A DNA stretch of 44,817 bases. Source: Flavobacteriales bacterium (GTDB taxonomy: Bacteria; Bacteroidota; Bacteroidia; Flavobacteriales_F; PHOS-HE28). A model generated the notes under the pieces. It was given only the letters and a program-made list of their open reading frames with translations, did not search any database and was not told the DNA's origin. Below are positions 42,349 to 44,817 of this stretch, piece after piece. Position 1 is the stretch's first letter; every line of letters begins with the position of its first letter. Both the position numbers and the translations under genes were made by a program. The stretch is taken from contig JABWBQ010000023.1 in the NCBI GenBank assembly GCA_013360395.1, positions 1-44,817 of the forward strand, given 5' to 3'.

Positions 42349-43356
42349 TCAGAATTTGGGGCAGGGTACGATCTTGTGCTTGCGGGACTTGGCCTTGCGG
42401 GGCCACTCATAGATGAGGCTCACCTCGTGGGCGCCGCCGCTGGAGAGGTCCAGCCAGCTGATGGTGATGTCGTAGCTGTACACGGCCTGCAGTTGGAAGG
42501 GCGTTTCGTAGCCGGCCATCAGCACCACGGCGTCGTTGTTGGGGTAGCCCGGCGCATACGCCTTCAGGCCGGGGATGCCCCGGTACCAGAGGCCGACCAG
42601 CAACTTGTCATGGTCCACGTACATGCCCACGTCGAACTGGTCCCACTTGCCCTGCGCCTTGTAGAGCGTGGCGATGGTGCCCACCGTTCCGCTGTGGATC
42701 ATGCGCTTCCCGTCCAGCGGGAAACGGTAGCCCGTGTGGACGCTGGTGCGCACCGGCAGACGGGCCTCGCCGTTCAGGAAGAGGCTCTGCTGGGGTCGGT
42801 TGAGGTGGTTCACGCTCACGCCCGCCCAGAAACGCTCGTTGTAGTACATGGCGCCAGCGCTCAGGTCCATGTAACTCACTTGCTGCACCATGCCCGTCTC
42901 GATGCTGGTGGCGGCGTTGTCCCGGATCACCTGGTCGGCGAACAGGAAGCTGTTGGGGTCGTACGACCGGTTGGTCCATGCGGCCCGCACCCCGCCGCGG
43001 ACCGCATTCTTGCGGTCGATCCGGGCCTCGTAGCTGTACGCCGCCGCCACCTGCGTGAAGGCCAGGCCGTTCGCCCCCGCCACATCGCGCATCGCCATCA
43101 CCCCGAATCCGCTGTTGAGCTTCTGCGCGCGATGTTCCCAGCTGGCCGCGTAGGTCTGGAACGCGTTCACCACGGCGCTGGGCCACTGGTTGCGGTAGTT
43201 CATGGCGATGCGGTCCTGGTAGGTGTTGCCGGTGAGGGCCGGGTTCAGATGCATCGGCGCCGCGAAGAACTGCGACAGCTGCGGGTCCTGCGCGTGCAGC
43301 GCGACCGATGACAGGAAAAGAAGAAAGGGTAGGCGTCGTTTCATGCGTTCGGTCAT
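42349..43356 (-). CDS. PorP/SprF-family type IX secretion membrane protein
   Basis: The roughly 335-residue protein has a signal peptide ending ALHAQ. The family start is DPQLSQFFAAPMHLNPALTG, with NYRNQWP soon after, and a series of barrel strands leads to HEVSLIYEWPRK. PorP/SprF proteins work with the T9SS and usually sit beside one gliding-type secreted protein each. Here the start overlaps the stop of such a gene (ATGA at 43353-43356), so the pair is translated together. An alternative ATG at 43344 would remove four residues and give a tidier signal peptide. Confidence 0.93.
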   Translation of the reverse strand: MTERMKRRLPFLLFLSSVALHAQDPQLSQFFAAPMHLNPALTGNTYQDRIAMNYRNQWPSAVVNAFQTYAASWEHRAQKLNSGFGVMAMRDVAGANGLAFTQVAAAYSYEARIDRKNAVRGGVRAAWTNRSYDPNSFLFADQVIRDNAATSIETGMVQQVSYMDLSAGAMYYNERFWAGVSVNHLNRPQQSLFLNGEARLPVRTSVHTGYRFPLDGKRMIHSGTVGTIATLYKAQGKWDQFDVGMYVDHDKLLVGLWYRGIPGLKAYAPGYPNNDAVVLMAGYETPFQLQAVYSYDITISWLDLSSGGAHEVSLIYEWPRKAKSRKHKIVPCPKF

Positions 43357-44817
43357 CGGAAAAGGGTGATGTCGCCTACCAGTTGCCGCTCCTGGCCGTC
43401 CACGAAGCGCAGCCACACCTGGTACACGTACACGTCCTGCGGGCTCAACTGGCCGCGGTAGTACCCGTCCCAGCCGCGCTGGATGTCCAGGCTCTCGAAG
43501 ATCAGCTCGCCCCAGCGGTTGTACACCCGCATGCGGAAGTCCTCCACGAACCGCGCGAACGGGTAGAACACGTCGTTGTTCAGGTCGTTGGGATCGTACA
43601 CACCGCCGCTGCCGCCGCCGGGGTTCGGGGTGAATCCCGTGGGGATCACCACCTCATGGTCCGGTGTCACCTCCACGGCGACCCAGGCGGTGTCCCTGCA
43701 CCCCTGCACATCGGTCACCGTCAACGCCACGGTGAAGAGCCCCACGTCGAGGTACTGGTGCGAGACGTCCTGCTGGTCGCTGGTGGTCCCGTCGCCCAGG
43801 TCCCAGGCGTAACCCGTGATGCTGCCGCTGCTGCCGTTGGTGAAGTGGATCAGCGCGTGGTCGATGTCGGTGCTGGTGGTGCTCGCCGTGAACGCGGCGG
43901 TGGGTGGGGCGTGGGCGATCACCAGGCCGGGCGCCGGGGCCGTGCTGCTGCAGCCGAGCGCCGTGGTCACCGTGAGGCCCACCGCGAAGGTGCCCGCCTG
44001 GAACACGTGCACCGGCGCCGGGGCGGTCGAGGTGGTCCCGTCCCCGAAGTCCCACAGCCAGGTGAGGTTGCCGCTGGCCAGCGTGTCCGGGAACTGCACG
44101 GTGAGCGGCGCGCAGCCCTCGGCGAACACCGGCGGCAGGACCACCGTCGGCGGTACATCGACCGCCAGCGGCACCTGCCCCTGCAGGGTGTTGCCGCACT
44201 GGTCGGTGGCCGTCACCGTCAGCACCATGTCCGCGGGTACCGCCACGGCATGCGGTCCGGGACCCGCGAGGCCGAGCTGCGGCCACAGGAGCTGCACCGT
44301 TCCCGGATAGCCGATCACCTGGGCGGAAACGAAGGCCGTGTCCCCGGGGCAGACCGTGCCTGCACCGCCGGTGACCAACTGCGCGTCGTTCAGGTCGAGC
44401 ACCGTCACCGGCAGGCTGATCGGGGTGGCGCTGCATCCGTTGGCGTCCACCGCGGTCACCACCACGGTCTGCGAGGTGCTGAAGGCGTGCGTCAGCGGGG
44501 TGCCGGTGCCGATGCCGCTCCACGTGACCAGCAGGCTGCCCGTGCCGCCGGTGGCTTGTGCGGTGAGGGTCACCGGGACGTTCACGCACACCGTGTCGGG
44601 CGCCTGAGCGCTCAGCACGATCGGTGGCGGGGCGCTGAGCTGGGCACTGAGCTGTACGATGCAGCCGTTGGCATCGGTCACCGTCACCCCGAAGGTGCCC
44701 GCGCCCAGGCCGCTGGCGGTGGGCCCCACCTGGTTGCCGGCGGCGGCGTCCCACTGGTAGGTGTGGCCCGGCGTGCCGCCTGTGGCGGTCACCGTGGCCC
44801 AGCCGTTGGCGCCTCCC
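43353..44817 (-). CDS. Large surface protein with SprB-type repeat, PKD domains and type B sorting domain (5' end outside window)
   Basis: The visible 488 residues begin in an SprB-type repeat (ANGWATVTATGGTPGHTYQW). HYR/Ig-like repeats and two PKD domains follow (LTWLWDFGDGTTS, YAWDLGDGTTSDQQDVSHQY). The end is the gliding-motility-type C-terminal domain (VVIPTGFTPNPGG, NDVFYPF, VYNRWGELIFES, GWDGYYRGQ, YVYQVWLRF), a type B T9SS sorting signal. Such proteins are adhesins or gliding-related surface proteins. The frame is open to the window edge, so the true start lies beyond 44817. Low-complexity Thr/Ala/Val-rich sequence is expected of the repeats. Confidence 0.92.
   Translation of the reverse strand, partial: GGANGWATVTATGGTPGHTYQWDAAAGNQVGPTASGLGAGTFGVTVTDANGCIVQLSAQLSAPPPIVLSAQAPDTVCVNVPVTLTAQATGGTGSLLVTWSGIGTGTPLTHAFSTSQTVVVTAVDANGCSATPISLPVTVLDLNDAQLVTGGAGTVCPGDTAFVSAQVIGYPGTVQLLWPQLGLAGPGPHAVAVPADMVLTVTATDQCGNTLQGQVPLAVDVPPTVVLPPVFAEGCAPLTVQFPDTLASGNLTWLWDFGDGTTSTAPAPVHVFQAGTFAVGLTVTTALGCSSTAPAPGLVIAHAPPTAAFTASTTSTDIDHALIHFTNGSSGSITGYAWDLGDGTTSDQQDVSHQYLDVGLFTVALTVTDVQGCRDTAWVAVEVTPDHEVVIPTGFTPNPGGGSGGVYDPNDLNNDVFYPFARFVEDFRMRVYNRWGELIFESLDIQRGWDGYYRGQLSPQDVYVYQVWLRFVDGQERQLVGDITLFR

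Noticed and set aside
40074-42410. 778-residue minus-strand frame opposite argS
   Set aside because: ArgS on the plus strand has HIGH and KMSKS motifs; the opposing frame has none.

Overview
The window reads as a chromosomal segment of a GC-rich Bacteroidota bacterium, most likely an uncultured Flavobacteriales-like lineage. The evidence is several type IX secretion (T9SS) C-terminal sorting domains, a PorP/SprF protein next to a large PKD/SprB-repeat protein with a gliding-type C-terminus, a CtlX-type arginine pathway, and many upstream copies of the Bacteroidota -7 element TAnnTTTG. Gene density is high. Eight gene pairs are joined by a 4-base ATGA stop/start overlap.

Layout. 1-2.2 kb: pntA (cut by the window edge), glutamate dehydrogenase and a small double Cys-knuckle protein, all leftward. 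2.3-8.2 kb: a leftward nitric-oxide / Fe-S stress region: a Cys-bearing Rrf2 regulator, a small membrane protein, a group III truncated haemoglobin, a methyltransferase with a His-rich N-terminus, Ric (YtfE/ScdA), a hemerythrin, a GAF histidine kinase split by an in-frame TAG, and a sigma-54-type response regulator. Two inverted repeats sharing ATCCATAA precede the two halves. 8.5-10.6 kb: tryptophanase and a Crp-family regulator. 10.7-20.1 kb: a copper/haem redox island. It holds an MbnP/MbnH-like pair, a T9SS-secreted lysyl-oxidase-like protein that keeps the cofactor Lys and Tyr, a polyferredoxin-TPR fusion, two c-type cytochromes, a DUF5777-like barrel and a multicopper oxidase.

20.2-31.9 kb is mostly housekeeping: aroE, dedA, an arylamine N-acetyltransferase, OsmC, Kup, LolA, a SET protein, a second methyltransferase, a nucleoside-recognition membrane protein, an OmpA lipoprotein and small secreted proteins. 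A frameshifted relic of a T9SS sorting domain lies at 21.9-22.1 kb. 32.1-33.2 kb is a non-coding tandem array of about 300-bp units, each able to form several hairpins. 33.4-44.8 kb holds a small membrane protein, ftsK, a lipoprotein, arginase and ctlX, a TPR membrane protein, argS, porP and the edge-truncated adhesin-like protein.

How it fits together: GDH, PntA, arginase, CtlX and tryptophanase point to amino-acid nitrogen catabolism with NAD(P)H balancing. The NO/Fe-S region suggests life at the oxic/anoxic boundary. The redox island looks like an envelope or surface system built around enzymes that create or use modified amino-acid cofactors. No rRNA, tRNA, CRISPR array, transposase or prophage gene was recognised.
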